Source: Bradyrhizobium sp. G127 (GTDB lineage Bacteria; Pseudomonadota; Alphaproteobacteria; Rhizobiales; Xanthobacteraceae). Taken from it: a DNA stretch of 64,000 nucleotides. The notes below the pieces were generated by a model. That model saw only the letters and a program-made list of their open reading frames with translations. It made no database searches and had not been told where the DNA came from. The DNA lies in NCBI RefSeq assembly GCF_021502575.1, contig NZ_JAKFGN010000001.1, forward strand, positions 558,001 through 622,000. The letters are read 5' to 3'. The position numbers were made by a program, and so were the translations under genes. Positions 52,179 to 60,897 of this stretch are shown piece after piece. Position 1 is the stretch's first letter; the number at the start of each line of letters is the position of its first letter.

Positions 52179-53947
52179 GGCGTACCTGCATAAGTCATTT
52201 CAATGAGATATTTCTGCATGTCCCAAGCACCGGTCGGGCAGCGCTCGGCGCAAAGTCCACAATGCAGGCAGACATCCTCGTTCTTCACCATGACCCGTCC
52301 AGTCTTCAGATCGTCGGCGACATAAAGATCCTGGAAATGGTTCTTCGCCGGCGCTCGCAGCTGCGTCCGCAATTCATCTTCTTCCCCATTCGCGGTGAAG
52401 GTGATGCAATCCATCGGGCAGATATCGACGCAGGCATCGCATTCGATGCAGAACTGGCTGGTGAACACCGTTTGCACGTCGCAATTCAGGCAGCGGTATG
52501 CTTCGCCCAGTGCGAGATTGAGGTCGTAACCGAGTTCGACCTCCGTCCGGATGTCCTTCAGCGCCACCTCCTGGTCGCGCAACGGTACGCGGTAGCGGTG
52601 ATCGGTCGTGATCTCGTTATGATAGGACCATTCATGAATACCCAGTTTCTGACTCTCGATCTGCACGTCAGGCAGCGGACGTTCCTTGATGTCCTCGCCG
52701 AACAGCAGACGGTGGATCGAGAGCGCTGCATCATGGCCGTGTGCCACTGCTGAGATGATGTTCTTAGGGCCGAAAGCGGCGTCGCCGCCAAAAAATACTT
52801 TTGGATTGCTTGAGACGAAGGTCGTCTCCGCGACAACCGGCATGTTCCATTTGTCGAAATCGATGCCGATGTCGCGCTCGATCCAGGGAAACGCGTTTTC
52901 CTGCCCGACCGCGATCACGACGTCGTCGCATGGAAAATGTTGCAATGGAGCGCCGGTCGGAGTTACGACCCAGCGGCCGTTTTCGTTGACAGTCTTCACC
53001 GGTTCGAACAGCACGCCTGTCAGTTGGCTGCCCTCGTAAGTGAACGCCTTGGGCGCCAGATTGACGGAGATTGTGATACCCTCGCTGAGAAGAGCATCCT
53101 TCTCCCAGTTCGAGGCTGTCATGTTCTCGAAATCCTCGCGAACGAGAATCTTCACGTCCTCGCCGCCGAGACGGCGTGCCGAACGTCCGCAGTCCATGGC
53201 GGTATTGCCGCCGCCGATGACGATGACGCGCTTGCCGATTTTATCGGCATGGCCGAACGACACCGAGGACAGCCACGCGATGCCGATGTGAATGTTCTTG
53301 GTTGCTTCCTTGCGGCCGGGAATATCGAGATCGCGGCCGCGCGGCGCGCCAGAGCCAACGAACACCGCGTCATAGCCTTCCGCGAGAAGGGCCTTCAGGC
53401 TGTCGATACGTTCGCCGCTATGAAATGTTATGCCAAGGTTGAGGATGTAGTCACATTCCTCGTCAATGACGGAATCGGGTAATCGGAATTTCGGGATTTG
53501 GCTGCGCATCATGCCGCCGGCTCTTTGATTGCCGTCGAACATGATGCAGTCATAGCCGAGTGGAGCGAGATCGCGGGCGACCGTGAGTGAAGCAGGTCCG
53601 GCGCCCACGAGCGCAATGCGCTTGCCATTTTTTCGCGCAACGGGTTTCGGCAGCCGATCGCGAATATCGTCCTTGAAATCGGCAGCCACGCGCTTTAGGC
53701 GGCAGATCGCGACCGGCTCCTTCTCCACACGCCCGCGTCGGCAGGCCGGTTCGCACGGGCGGTCGCAGGTGCGTCCGAGGATTCCTGGAAACACATTCGA
53801 CCTCCAGTTGATCATATAGGCGTCTGAATACCGACCCTGCGCAATCAACCGGATGTATTCAGGAACAGGAGTGTGCGCCGGACATGCCCACTGGCAGTCC
53901 ACCACCTTGTGGAAATAGTCCGGCGCGGAAATGTCAGTTGGCCTCAC
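52148..53947 (-). CDS. GltD-like FAD/NAD(P) oxidoreductase with two 4Fe-4S motifs
   Basis: 599 aa. N-terminal GltD-type iron-sulfur region (CxxxCPAHTPVPEYIRLIAQ; GRTCDRPCEPAC), FAD site ALVGAGPASLTVARDLA, NAD(P) site VIVIGGGNTAMDCGRSARRL, and a C-terminal ferredoxin part with CIECDACVDICP and CLHCGLCAERCP. It likely moves electrons between NAD(P)H and the ferredoxin used by KorAB. Its reading frame overlaps korA. Such flavoprotein-KorAB units occur in several alphaproteobacteria. Confidence 0.9.
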   Translation of the reverse strand: MRPTDISAPDYFHKVVDCQWACPAHTPVPEYIRLIAQGRYSDAYMINWRSNVFPGILGRTCDRPCEPACRRGRVEKEPVAICRLKRVAADFKDDIRDRLPKPVARKNGKRIALVGAGPASLTVARDLAPLGYDCIMFDGNQRAGGMMRSQIPKFRLPDSVIDEECDYILNLGITFHSGERIDSLKALLAEGYDAVFVGSGAPRGRDLDIPGRKEATKNIHIGIAWLSSVSFGHADKIGKRVIVIGGGNTAMDCGRSARRLGGEDVKILVREDFENMTASNWEKDALLSEGITISVNLAPKAFTYEGSQLTGVLFEPVKTVNENGRWVVTPTGAPLQHFPCDDVVIAVGQENAFPWIERDIGIDFDKWNMPVVAETTFVSSNPKVFFGGDAAFGPKNIISAVAHGHDAALSIHRLLFGEDIKERPLPDVQIESQKLGIHEWSYHNEITTDHRYRVPLRDQEVALKDIRTEVELGYDLNLALGEAYRCLNCDVQTVFTSQFCIECDACVDICPMDCITFTANGEEDELRTQLRAPAKNHFQDLYVADDLKTGRVMVKNEDVCLHCGLCAERCPTGAWDMQKYLIEMTYAGTPCRARFQSAA

Positions 53948-54037
53948 CCGATCATCTCCTTCGGGTCCATGTCTCCACAGCTTGCGATTTTGAGACCGAT
54001 CGTCGGAACGAGAGGTGGCACATTCGCTCCGTCCAAC

Positions 54038-55555
54038 TCAAACATAGCCAAGCCAGCGCCAATAGGTCGCTCCTAGCCCCATCACCAAGGCAAACGCGAT
54101 CAGTGTGAGCACCAGGCCAGTGCGAACGAAATCACGCGCTTCGAAGGTTTCGGTACCATAGGCCACCATATTCTGCGGTGCGTTCACCACCAGGATAAAG
54201 CCAAAGCTGACCACGAACTGTAGCAGCATCGTCATACCGACAACGTTGATGCCGGGTGTTGCCACGCCCTGTAGTACCGCAATGATAATCGGGATCATCG
54301 CGGAGGCGAGCGCAGTAGCGCTGGCAAAACCGAGATGAATGACGATGAGGAACAGGCTCATCGTGCCGAGGATAAATAATGCGCTGGCCTGCTTGAGTCC
54401 GAGTTCGACGACAGCGATGTCGGCGAGCCAGATTGCTCCCTTGGTTTGAAGCAGCGCGGTCCCAAGGCTGATGCCAACGCCGAACAGTATGATTGTGCCC
54501 CATGGAATCCTTGGCTGCGCTTCTTTCCATGTCATGATGCCGATACCTGGCATGAACATGAGCGCAACGGCCGTAAGCGTGGTCGTGCTGGTATCGAGCT
54601 TATGGAAAACCCCCTCGGTTGCCCAGAACGCAAGTAACGTGAGCGAAATTGCGAGGAGTTTCATTTCCGATGCCTTGATCGGGCCGAGATCGGACAGCGC
54701 CTTGCGGATACCGTCCCGCCCGCCCGGCACTTCCTTCACCTCCGGCGGCATCATCCGCGTCATCACGAAATAGAGCGCGATCGACATGATGATACTGAAC
54801 GGCGCGGCTGCGATTAGCCACTCAAGCCAAGTGATGGTCTTGCCCAGTGTCTTCTCGATAAAACCGATCGCGACCATGTTCTGGGCCGCCGCCGTCTTGA
54901 TCCCCACGTTCCAGATGCTGGCCGTCTGCACCGTTGTGATCATGAGCATGCTCGCAAAGGCACCCTTCTTGTTGACGCCAAAGGCCGCGATGATCCCGAG
55001 CGTTATCGGCACCAGGCAGGCCACGCGCGCGGTAGTCGACGGCACCAGGAACGCGATGACGAATCCGACCAGAATGGTGCCAAGCACGACGCGGTGCGTC
55101 TCCACGCCGACCCGCGAAAGAATCGCGAGAGCGATCCGCTTGTCGAGACCAGTGGCTGTCATCGCTGCGGCGAGAAATAGAGCCGCGGCAACGAGGACGA
55201 GAGCCGTGTTAGCGAAACCGCTAAACGCGAGGCTTAAGCCAGCGCCCGTGCCGATAAGAACAGAAGGATTTGTGACGTTGGGGGAAAACCCCAGCAGAAG
55301 GGCCATAAGCACCGCGATAACGATAGCGGACACCGCATAGTCGATCGACTCGGTCATCCATGCGATGACCGCGAACGCGAGAATTGCGAGCATGCGGTGA
55401 CCCGCCACAGGGAGCGCGGCCGGTGTTGGTAGCAACAAGACAACGAGCAGAGCTGCAATGGCAAGCAATAGCCCCAAGTTTTTAACAACCCAACTTGGTC
55501 GTTTAGCGGGCGCGTGTGCAAGATTCTTTGCGGGTGTGTCGTTTGCAATGGACAT
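54038..55555 (-). CDS. DASS/SLC13-family anion (dicarboxylate) symporter
   Basis: 505 aa with about twelve helices. Two pseudo-repeats with the family's SNT-like region changed to VPSTTARVACLVPITLGIIA and VVNAPQNMVAYGT; FASATALASAMIPIIIAVLQ in the second half. Members carry citrate, succinate, 2-oxoglutarate or sulfate with Na+ or H+. Next to KorAB, uptake of a dicarboxylate such as 2-oxoglutarate is plausible. Start ATG 55555 (MSIANDTPAK). An FNR-like box lies 59 bp upstream. Confidence 0.85.
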   Translation of the reverse strand: MSIANDTPAKNLAHAPAKRPSWVVKNLGLLLAIAALLVVLLLPTPAALPVAGHRMLAILAFAVIAWMTESIDYAVSAIVIAVLMALLLGFSPNVTNPSVLIGTGAGLSLAFSGFANTALVLVAAALFLAAAMTATGLDKRIALAILSRVGVETHRVVLGTILVGFVIAFLVPSTTARVACLVPITLGIIAAFGVNKKGAFASMLMITTVQTASIWNVGIKTAAAQNMVAIGFIEKTLGKTITWLEWLIAAAPFSIIMSIALYFVMTRMMPPEVKEVPGGRDGIRKALSDLGPIKASEMKLLAISLTLLAFWATEGVFHKLDTSTTTLTAVALMFMPGIGIMTWKEAQPRIPWGTIILFGVGISLGTALLQTKGAIWLADIAVVELGLKQASALFILGTMSLFLIVIHLGFASATALASAMIPIIIAVLQGVATPGINVVGMTMLLQFVVSFGFILVVNAPQNMVAYGTETFEARDFVRTGLVLTLIAFALVMGLGATYWRWLGYV

Positions 55556-55932
55556 GTTATTCCTTCGCTCGCCGCGATGTTGAAATACATAAAGCCAATG
55601 CGTTGGTCCGACGTTGATGTAGGTTAAGTTCTTGCGTTCGCGGTTCGCAGTAATCAGTTTAATAGCTCGGATGTGCCGCAATCGATCTGTGCTACGTCCA
55701 GACTCTCTGTCCGTGAAAGCAGTTGTTCGAACCCATCAACTGAGGTTCAGAAACATGAGTTGAGGAGATGGGCTAATAACCGACCATCACGCGTTCCACG
55801 TACCAGCGCTTGCGGGCACGAAGCCCTTCGCAGCAAGAAACGACATCGGCCTGCGTCAATTCCTGTTTGTCGTGAATAGCTACACGGGCCACAACTGAGA
55901 TTACTCAGCAGTCCCCAAATTCGAGTAAGCCA
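55556..55932. other. Divergent spacer between the DASS transporter and PPK2
   Basis: About 375 bp. Contains the FNR-like site at 55614-55627. No further gene recognised. Confidence 0.5.
55614..55627. promoter_or_regulatory. FNR-like variant box before the DASS-KorAB operon
   Basis: TTGATGTAGGTTAA (8 of 10 positions). Its centre is about 65 bp upstream of the DASS start codon on the minus strand, so a class II start of transcription would fall about 24 bp before the gene. This is the best-placed of the three TTGAT-N4-GTTAA sites. Confidence 0.5.
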
Positions 55933-56721
55933 ATGGCAAAGAAAGCAAAGAGCCGATCTTCAGAGGACCATGCAAAGTATAAGGCGTTATTGCACGAGCT
56001 CCAGGTTGAGCTCGTGAAGGTCCAAAGGCATATTATCAAGCATGGACACAAAGTCTTGATCTTATTCGAAGGTCGCGATGCGAGCGGCAAGGACGGCACG
56101 ATCAAACGTATCGTCCAACACCTTAGTCCGCGCGAGACTCGCGTCGTAGCGCTAGGCAAGCCGTCTGACAGAGACCGTGCCTCCTGGTACTTTCAGCGTT
56201 ATGTGCCGCATTTGCCCTCGGCCCAGGAGTCAGTGCTCTTCAATCGCAGTTGGTACAATCGAGCGGGTGTCGAGCGTGTAATGGAATTCTGCACGGATCG
56301 TGAGTATGAGAGCTTCTTGGAGGAAGTCGTTCCGTTCGAGCAAATGCTCATCGGTTCAGGAATTCAGATTCTAAAATATTATCTGGACATTGGTAAAAAA
56401 GAACAGAAGAATCGTCTTCGATCTCGCCGTGACGATCCGCTAAAGCAATGGAAGACGAGCCCCATCGACAAGGTGGCGCTGAAACACTTCGAGGGTTATA
56501 GCGAGGCTCGGGACCGGATGTTGGCGAGAACGTCGAGTCCTATCTCTCCATGGATTGTAGTTCGCGCCGACGATAAACGTGTCGCGCGTCTTAACGTGAT
56601 CCGCGATCTGCTTGCGCGTCTGGCTTGCCCCGAGACGAATGAGCATCTGGCGGTGCCGGATGCCAATGTAATTTTTACCTACGACGAAGCGCACGCTAAA
56701 GCAGGATTGCTCGCAACGTGA
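55933..56721 (+). CDS. ppk2: Polyphosphate kinase 2 (PPK2)
   Basis: 262 aa. Walker A loop FEGRDASGKDGTIKR, the lid region with LGKPSDRDRASWYFQRYVPH and Walker-B-like VLFNRSWYNRAGVERVM; the helical end KKEQKNRLRSRRDDPLKQWK is typical of class I PPK2. Uses polyphosphate to phosphorylate nucleoside diphosphates. The start follows a CCAATGGCAAAG context. Transcribed alone. Confidence 0.93.
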   Translation: MAKKAKSRSSEDHAKYKALLHELQVELVKVQRHIIKHGHKVLILFEGRDASGKDGTIKRIVQHLSPRETRVVALGKPSDRDRASWYFQRYVPHLPSAQESVLFNRSWYNRAGVERVMEFCTDREYESFLEEVVPFEQMLIGSGIQILKYYLDIGKKEQKNRLRSRRDDPLKQWKTSPIDKVALKHFEGYSEARDRMLARTSSPISPWIVVRADDKRVARLNVIRDLLARLACPETNEHLAVPDANVIFTYDEAHAKAGLLAT

Positions 56722-56849
56722 ACGTGAAACAGCACGAGCAGGGATGATTGGAAACATGAACCGTGTAGTCCAATCGACGACGATATGACGACCCATTTAT
56801 TGCAATTGTCTCGCCAAAAGTTGGTTTCACGCTTGCGATCGGTCCGCGA

Positions 56850-57359
56850 TCAGGGCTGGCGGTGATCGTATTTGAAGTCCAGCACCACAGCTTGTGAACC
56901 TGGACGCTGAACCGTTACGCTGATCGTGTAGAGATCGGCAGACACGTTGTAGTAAGCACCATAGGTAATCGTATTGGCGATTGTCATGGGCTCAAGTATT
57001 TTCTGAGGATCCGAGAGTCCGATCCCGGAGATCTTTGCGGTCACGGTCGCATCCGTGATTCGTATATTACTAGCGGAATCATAGACCGCGACAACGACGT
57101 GGTGTTCGTGCTGGCCCTTCGGCGCTCCGCCATGCATCGGTCGCTCGGCCAAGTGAGGTCCAGGGCCTTCAATGATTTCGGCCGGTACCACACCGAGATA
57201 GACAGTCAACCCACCCGCCGACTTGGTGTCACCGCTTTCCGCGGCTTTCGCAGGACTCCATGTCAGGATGACCACGGCAAGCAGCACGACGACAAAGCCG
57301 AAATGCTTCTTGGATGTGATCCAATAGCGCGATGCGAGTCGTCGTGATTGTTCTCTCAT
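56850..57359 (-). CDS. Hypothetical secreted beta-sandwich protein
   Basis: 169 aa from ATG 57359 (GGCGGG upstream); an in-frame GTG at 57374 is an alternative. A membrane segment FGFVVVLLAVVILTWS serves as signal. The mature part has GGLTVYLGVVPAEIIEGPGP, a His/Gly stretch (HGGAPKGQHEHHVVVAVYD) and regular beta-strands with TDATVTAKISGIG, suggesting an Ig-like or YtkA-like fold that may bind metal. Family not certain. It is probably in one unit with the genes upstream on the same strand. Confidence 0.65.
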   Translation of the reverse strand: MREQSRRLASRYWITSKKHFGFVVVLLAVVILTWSPAKAAESGDTKSAGGLTVYLGVVPAEIIEGPGPHLAERPMHGGAPKGQHEHHVVVAVYDSASNIRITDATVTAKISGIGLSDPQKILEPMTIANTITYGAYYNVSADLYTISVTVQRPGSQAVVLDFKYDHRQP

Positions 57360-57438
57360 GTCACCCGCCTTCACATGTCAACGCGATTCCCTGGCAACCA
57401 GCTTATGCGCTACGCTCAGCACTCTGCCTCGACCGAGC

Positions 57439-58092
57439 CTAGGCGGCGGACTGACGGATACGACTTAGACGCGGAATAAAGGCCGGCACGCGCGCAGCAT
57501 AGTCAGTATAGGACTTGCCAAAGGTAGACGATGTATCTCGTTCTTCTTGCCGTGCGAGGCGGGCGTACATCCAGACCAGGAAAGGAAACATCGCAAGCGT
57601 CAGAATGGTCGGCCATTGCAGAAGAAATCCGAACATCACCAAGACGAAGCCAACATATTGCGGGTGACGAACGTAGCTATAGGGTCCGGTGGTAGCCAGG
57701 CTTTGACTTTTCTGGGCTTCGTAGAGCACCTTCCAGGCCGCTGAAATCAGGATGAACCCGCCGCCGATGAAAACAAAGCTTAGAATATGAAATGGACCGA
57801 AGTGCGGGTTTCCCTGCCAGCCGAACAACTCTTCGAGAAGGTGCCCGGCGTCATGGGAGAACCAATCGATGCCGGGATACCGGCTCTGGAGCCAGCCTGA
57901 TAAGAAATAGATCGTGAGCGGGAACCCGTACATTTCGGTGAACAACGCGACGATAAATGCGCTGAATGCTCCGAACGATCGCCAGTCGCGGCCCGTTTGC
58001 GGTTTGAAGAAGCTATAAGCGAAGAAGATGAAGATCACTGAATTGACGATGACCAAGCTCCAGAGACCGTAGGCGGGCGCGGCGTCGCTCAT
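57439..58092 (-). CDS. Isoprenylcysteine carboxyl methyltransferase-like membrane protein
   Basis: 217 aa with about five helices. The ICMT/PEMT signature is clear: GPYSYVRHPQYVGFVLVMFG, then the RQEERDTSSTFGKSYTDYAA motif that binds S-adenosylmethionine. Membrane methyltransferases of this type (phospholipid or unknown substrate) often pair with DUF2933 genes in metal-resistance islands. Start overlaps the DUF2933 stop by four bases. Confidence 0.88.
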   Translation of the reverse strand: MSDAAPAYGLWSLVIVNSVIFIFFAYSFFKPQTGRDWRSFGAFSAFIVALFTEMYGFPLTIYFLSGWLQSRYPGIDWFSHDAGHLLEELFGWQGNPHFGPFHILSFVFIGGGFILISAAWKVLYEAQKSQSLATTGPYSYVRHPQYVGFVLVMFGFLLQWPTILTLAMFPFLVWMYARLARQEERDTSSTFGKSYTDYAARVPAFIPRLSRIRQSAA

Positions 58093-58358
58093 GTGCCATC
58101 CCTCTTGGTCCCGGCATCCGATTGAGATCCGGTATCATGCCGCGAGTGACCTCCATGTCCGCCATGCATGAACAAATGCAAGAGCGGACAAGCGAGCACC
58201 AAGAGGAAAAGCCCCCAATTCAGGACGTGGGCACGATGCTCCGTGAAGAGCAGAAATCCAGCGATCGCGAGCAGGACCAGAAGGGCAATACCGGTTCGCG
58301 ACGTCAGAAATCGGCCTTCTGGCCCAGAAGGTCGGTCTGCGTGATCATGATGTGACAT
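58089..58358 (-). CDS. DUF2933 membrane protein
   Basis: 89 aa. A His-rich start (MSHHDHADRP), two helices (TGIALLVLLAIAGFLLFTEH; WGLFLLVLACPLLHLFMHGG) and a His/Gly tail (HGGHGGHSRHD), the DUF2933 layout. Probably binds divalent metal near the membrane; function unknown. Coupled by ATGA to the methyltransferase. Confidence 0.85.
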   Translation of the reverse strand: MSHHDHADRPSGPEGRFLTSRTGIALLVLLAIAGFLLFTEHRAHVLNWGLFLLVLACPLLHLFMHGGHGGHSRHDTGSQSDAGTKRDGT

Positions 58359-58877
58359 GCGGTTCTTTCATAAAACAACCAGCGTATGCAACGCGCAGCC
58401 AAAGCTCATTGCGTCACTCTGCAATTCTTGAGTCCGTCGTCGATTATCTTCGATGTCGAAACTCTCGTGAAAAAGTATCGCGACCGGGCACCGGCGTATT
58501 TAATCTCGGTTAAACAAACTTTGCTTAGTGTGAAGCCGCTGCCAAATCCCGGACGCCGATGGCTCCTTCAGGATGGCAATACACATAGGTCGTCCCTTTC
58601 GATACGCTCCGATGGGCGCCAGCACGGCGGCCAGTGAGTGCAGATACGCGGGGGCCGGGCTCCCCGTCAGCAGGCTATCTTCTGATTTGACCATGACGGG
58701 CTAAACGACGGGCCAGAATAGAAGTTCCGATCATGCGAGGCACATCCGAACTGAACTGGTAAGTGAGATCGGAAAGTGTTTGACCTCCACCGGCAATTTG
58801 GAGAAATCTCCATTGCTCGTTCAAAATATCGCCAGATTAGGTGCAATCGTTCGCGGGTGGCGATGTAGGATATCCTC
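58359..58877. other. Gap without recognisable gene
   Basis: About 520 bp between the divergent DUF2933 and DUF6629 genes. Short open stretches on both strands show no domain. A poor palindrome TTAAT-N4-GTTAA near 58500 is 140 bp from the DUF2933 start. Otherwise nothing seen. Confidence 0.35.
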
Positions 58878-59567
58878 ATGTGCTTTTCGGCCGAAGCCAG
58901 TTTCACTGCCGCCGCAGTTCTAGTGTCGGCTGGTGCTGTTAGCGTGGTTCGTGCCTACAAGACTGATCGCAGGTATCTCCCCATTGCCGCTCTTCCTCTT
59001 CTATTCGGTTTGCAGCAGGGGTTTGAAGGTGCGGTCTGGATGGCAAACGGGAATGCTGCCTTGGTCGCGCAATTTTCGTTGGCCTACATGTTTTTCTCTT
59101 GGCTTGCGTGGCCGGTTTGGGTTCCATTCTCCGTGTACTTCCTGGAATCCGAGCGACGCAAACCCCTTTACTTGGTGCTCGCTATTGTGGGCGGCATGCT
59201 CGGCGCCATGCAATACTTCCCTTATTTTGCACATAATGGCTGGCTCACGACGCAGTTCCTACCGCGCGTCATTGTCTATGAGGGCAAGGAGCTTTTTGAC
59301 TATATCATCGGTCGCCACACGACCTATGCAATCTACGTTGCCGTCGTGGTGGGATCATTGCTTTTATCACGCGAGGCGAACATCAGGATTTTCGGACTGT
59401 TAGTTGCCACGGTTTTGATCGTCACTTATCTCTTTTTTTCATACGCCTACATCTCTGTGTTCTGTTTCGGCGGAGCGCTGATGTCCCTCTATCTGGTGTG
59501 GATAATATTCGGGGGTGGCTGGCGTCCGCGAACACCGAGGGCTCACGCCACCGGACAAATCGCCTGA
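58878..59567 (+). CDS. DUF6629 family membrane protein
   Basis: 229 aa with seven hydrophobic segments. Starts MCFSAEASFTAAAVLVSAGA, the strongly conserved opening of this family, followed by ALPLLFGLQQGFEGAVWMAN. Function unknown. GGA lies eight bases before the ATG. Transcribed alone. Confidence 0.85.
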   Translation: MCFSAEASFTAAAVLVSAGAVSVVRAYKTDRRYLPIAALPLLFGLQQGFEGAVWMANGNAALVAQFSLAYMFFSWLAWPVWVPFSVYFLESERRKPLYLVLAIVGGMLGAMQYFPYFAHNGWLTTQFLPRVIVYEGKELFDYIIGRHTTYAIYVAVVVGSLLLSREANIRIFGLLVATVLIVTYLFFSYAYISVFCFGGALMSLYLVWIIFGGGWRPRTPRAHATGQIA

Positions 59568-59761
59568 TTGTCAAAGCTGCCAGCAGCAATCTGGGCGCAT
59601 ACCCGGCAGCAACATAAGAAGGACGGATAGCGTATCGAACCAGGGTCAGCTGGGATTCGACAATGCGCTCCGGACAACATCATGCTGTAGCTGCGGCGCG
59701 GGTTCGCCACATATCAATTTCGCTATATATGCATGAAGGATTCGCGACGAGAGCCAGTCCA

Positions 59762-60127
59762 TCAAGCCCTTGGTAAACTGGAAAACGAGGTCACAAGCTC
59801 ATCGACGGTACAACTACAAGCGCCGAGACGAACGTCGATACCAGCGGCGTGTAGCCGCTGTTTTTCGGGTTTATCGATGAATCCGCAAATCACTCGCCTG
59901 GGCTTCAATTCCAGAATGAGGTCACACATCGATTCGGCGTCCGATCGCTTCCGTGGACGAAATTCTTTGGAGCCGTTGGCCGCATTGATGAGCAAGATAC
60001 CGTCACACTTGCCGAAAAATGGACATAGCAGAGATGTGGACCCAGAATTCATCACCAGTACAGCAGTCGGCACTGCCGACTGGCCGGATGCATTCTCGGT
60101 CACGAGTTTCCTATATGTACCCAACAT
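59762..60127 (-). CDS. NifX/NifB-domain-like small protein
   Basis: 121 aa from ATG 60127 (a TTG at 60151 is possible). AVLVMNSGSTSLLCPFFGKC, then ILELKPRRVICGFIDKPEKQ and LHAAGIDVRLGACSCTVDEL, fit the dinitrogenase cofactor-binding (NifX/NafY-type) fold, in which a G-rich loop ends each half. Four or five cysteines could hold metal or an iron-sulfur group. No nif genes lie nearby. A perfect FNR palindrome 93 bp upstream points to low-oxygen expression. The family call is by eye and moderate. Confidence 0.55.
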   Translation of the reverse strand: MLGTYRKLVTENASGQSAVPTAVLVMNSGSTSLLCPFFGKCDGILLINAANGSKEFRPRKRSDAESMCDLILELKPRRVICGFIDKPEKQRLHAAGIDVRLGACSCTVDELVTSFSSLPRA

Positions 60128-60219
60128 TTTTAAAAGATAGCCAAAACCCAAGCTTCTGGCCTTAATCTCGATCAGACATCAAGCACATCATTACATAAGA
60201 TTTGCACGACCGGCGCGAA

Positions 60220-60233
60220 TTGATACAGATCAA
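60220..60233. promoter_or_regulatory. Perfect FNR/FixK palindrome between divergent genes
   Basis: TTGATACAGATCAA, a perfect TTGAT-N4-ATCAA site. A class II start on the minus side would fall near 60185, about 58 bp before the NifX-like gene; on the plus side near 60268, about 100 bp before the secreted protein's GTG. Confidence 0.75.
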
Positions 60234-60371
60234 GCCGCTGGGCGGCGGACACGATTATTGAAATTGCAGTGTGTCCTGTGTCCTCGGAAATTGAACGAGC
60301 GCGGCATGTTAGCCTTGCCATCGCCAAATCGGCCCAATAGTGCAATCTCGCTTTTAGAGCGTGGTGGAACG

Positions 60372-60758
60372 GTGCTGAAGTGGGCATCGCTTGTCGCGGC
60401 GATCCTACTCTTGTTTACGTTTGTGACCGTCATGCCCTCGTATGCATGCCAAGATGGCGATAAGTCGGCACCACATGTTACGCAAGCCGCGACTAAGTTG
60501 ATTGCAAAACAGCCGGCTATAGTCGCCTCTGTTGCCAAGCCTGCAATTATAACTGTCGCTCGTTTTGATGAGGAATCAGGCTATCGTCATGGTCTTGAGG
60601 TCGGCTCGTGCTGTGCTGGTTGTACGGCAGGTATGATTGCTACGGGCTGGTCCGCTGCTCAAAGCCTCATTTTGAAATTGGATTTTCCACTCCCCCAAAC
60701 GTACCTGTCTTCGATTCAATCGGATAGCCAGTTTCGACCCCCCAGAATCACTCTCTGA
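60372..60758 (+). CDS. Small secreted Cys-rich protein, possible relative of the 16.5-kb protein
   Basis: 128 aa from a GTG at 60372 that begins a clear signal peptide (LKWASLVAAILLLFTFVTVM); ATG 60306 would add 22 residues. Mature part has GSCCAGCTAGM and ends FRPPRITL. The protein at 16521-16907 has the same length, a similar Cys cluster and a similar PPRI end, so the two may be related metal-binding proteins. No named family assigned. Confidence 0.6.
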   Translation: MLKWASLVAAILLLFTFVTVMPSYACQDGDKSAPHVTQAATKLIAKQPAIVASVAKPAIITVARFDEESGYRHGLEVGSCCAGCTAGMIATGWSAAQSLILKLDFPLPQTYLSSIQSDSQFRPPRITL

Positions 60759-60897
60759 TCAAGCTCTCGATCGAACACGCCATCGCTGGTTTCGCGGGTG
60801 AGCAGCGTTCGACCGGAAGGCAATAGATGCTGCGGGTCTCGGTTCTCGAACCCGTCCTTGATGAGACATGTGTGCTCAGTTCTTTGGGAGTCGAAAG

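Noticed and set aside
58499-58512. TTAAT-N4-GTTAA as an FNR box for DUF2933
   Set aside because: Only 6 of 10 positions match and it lies 140 bp from the start.
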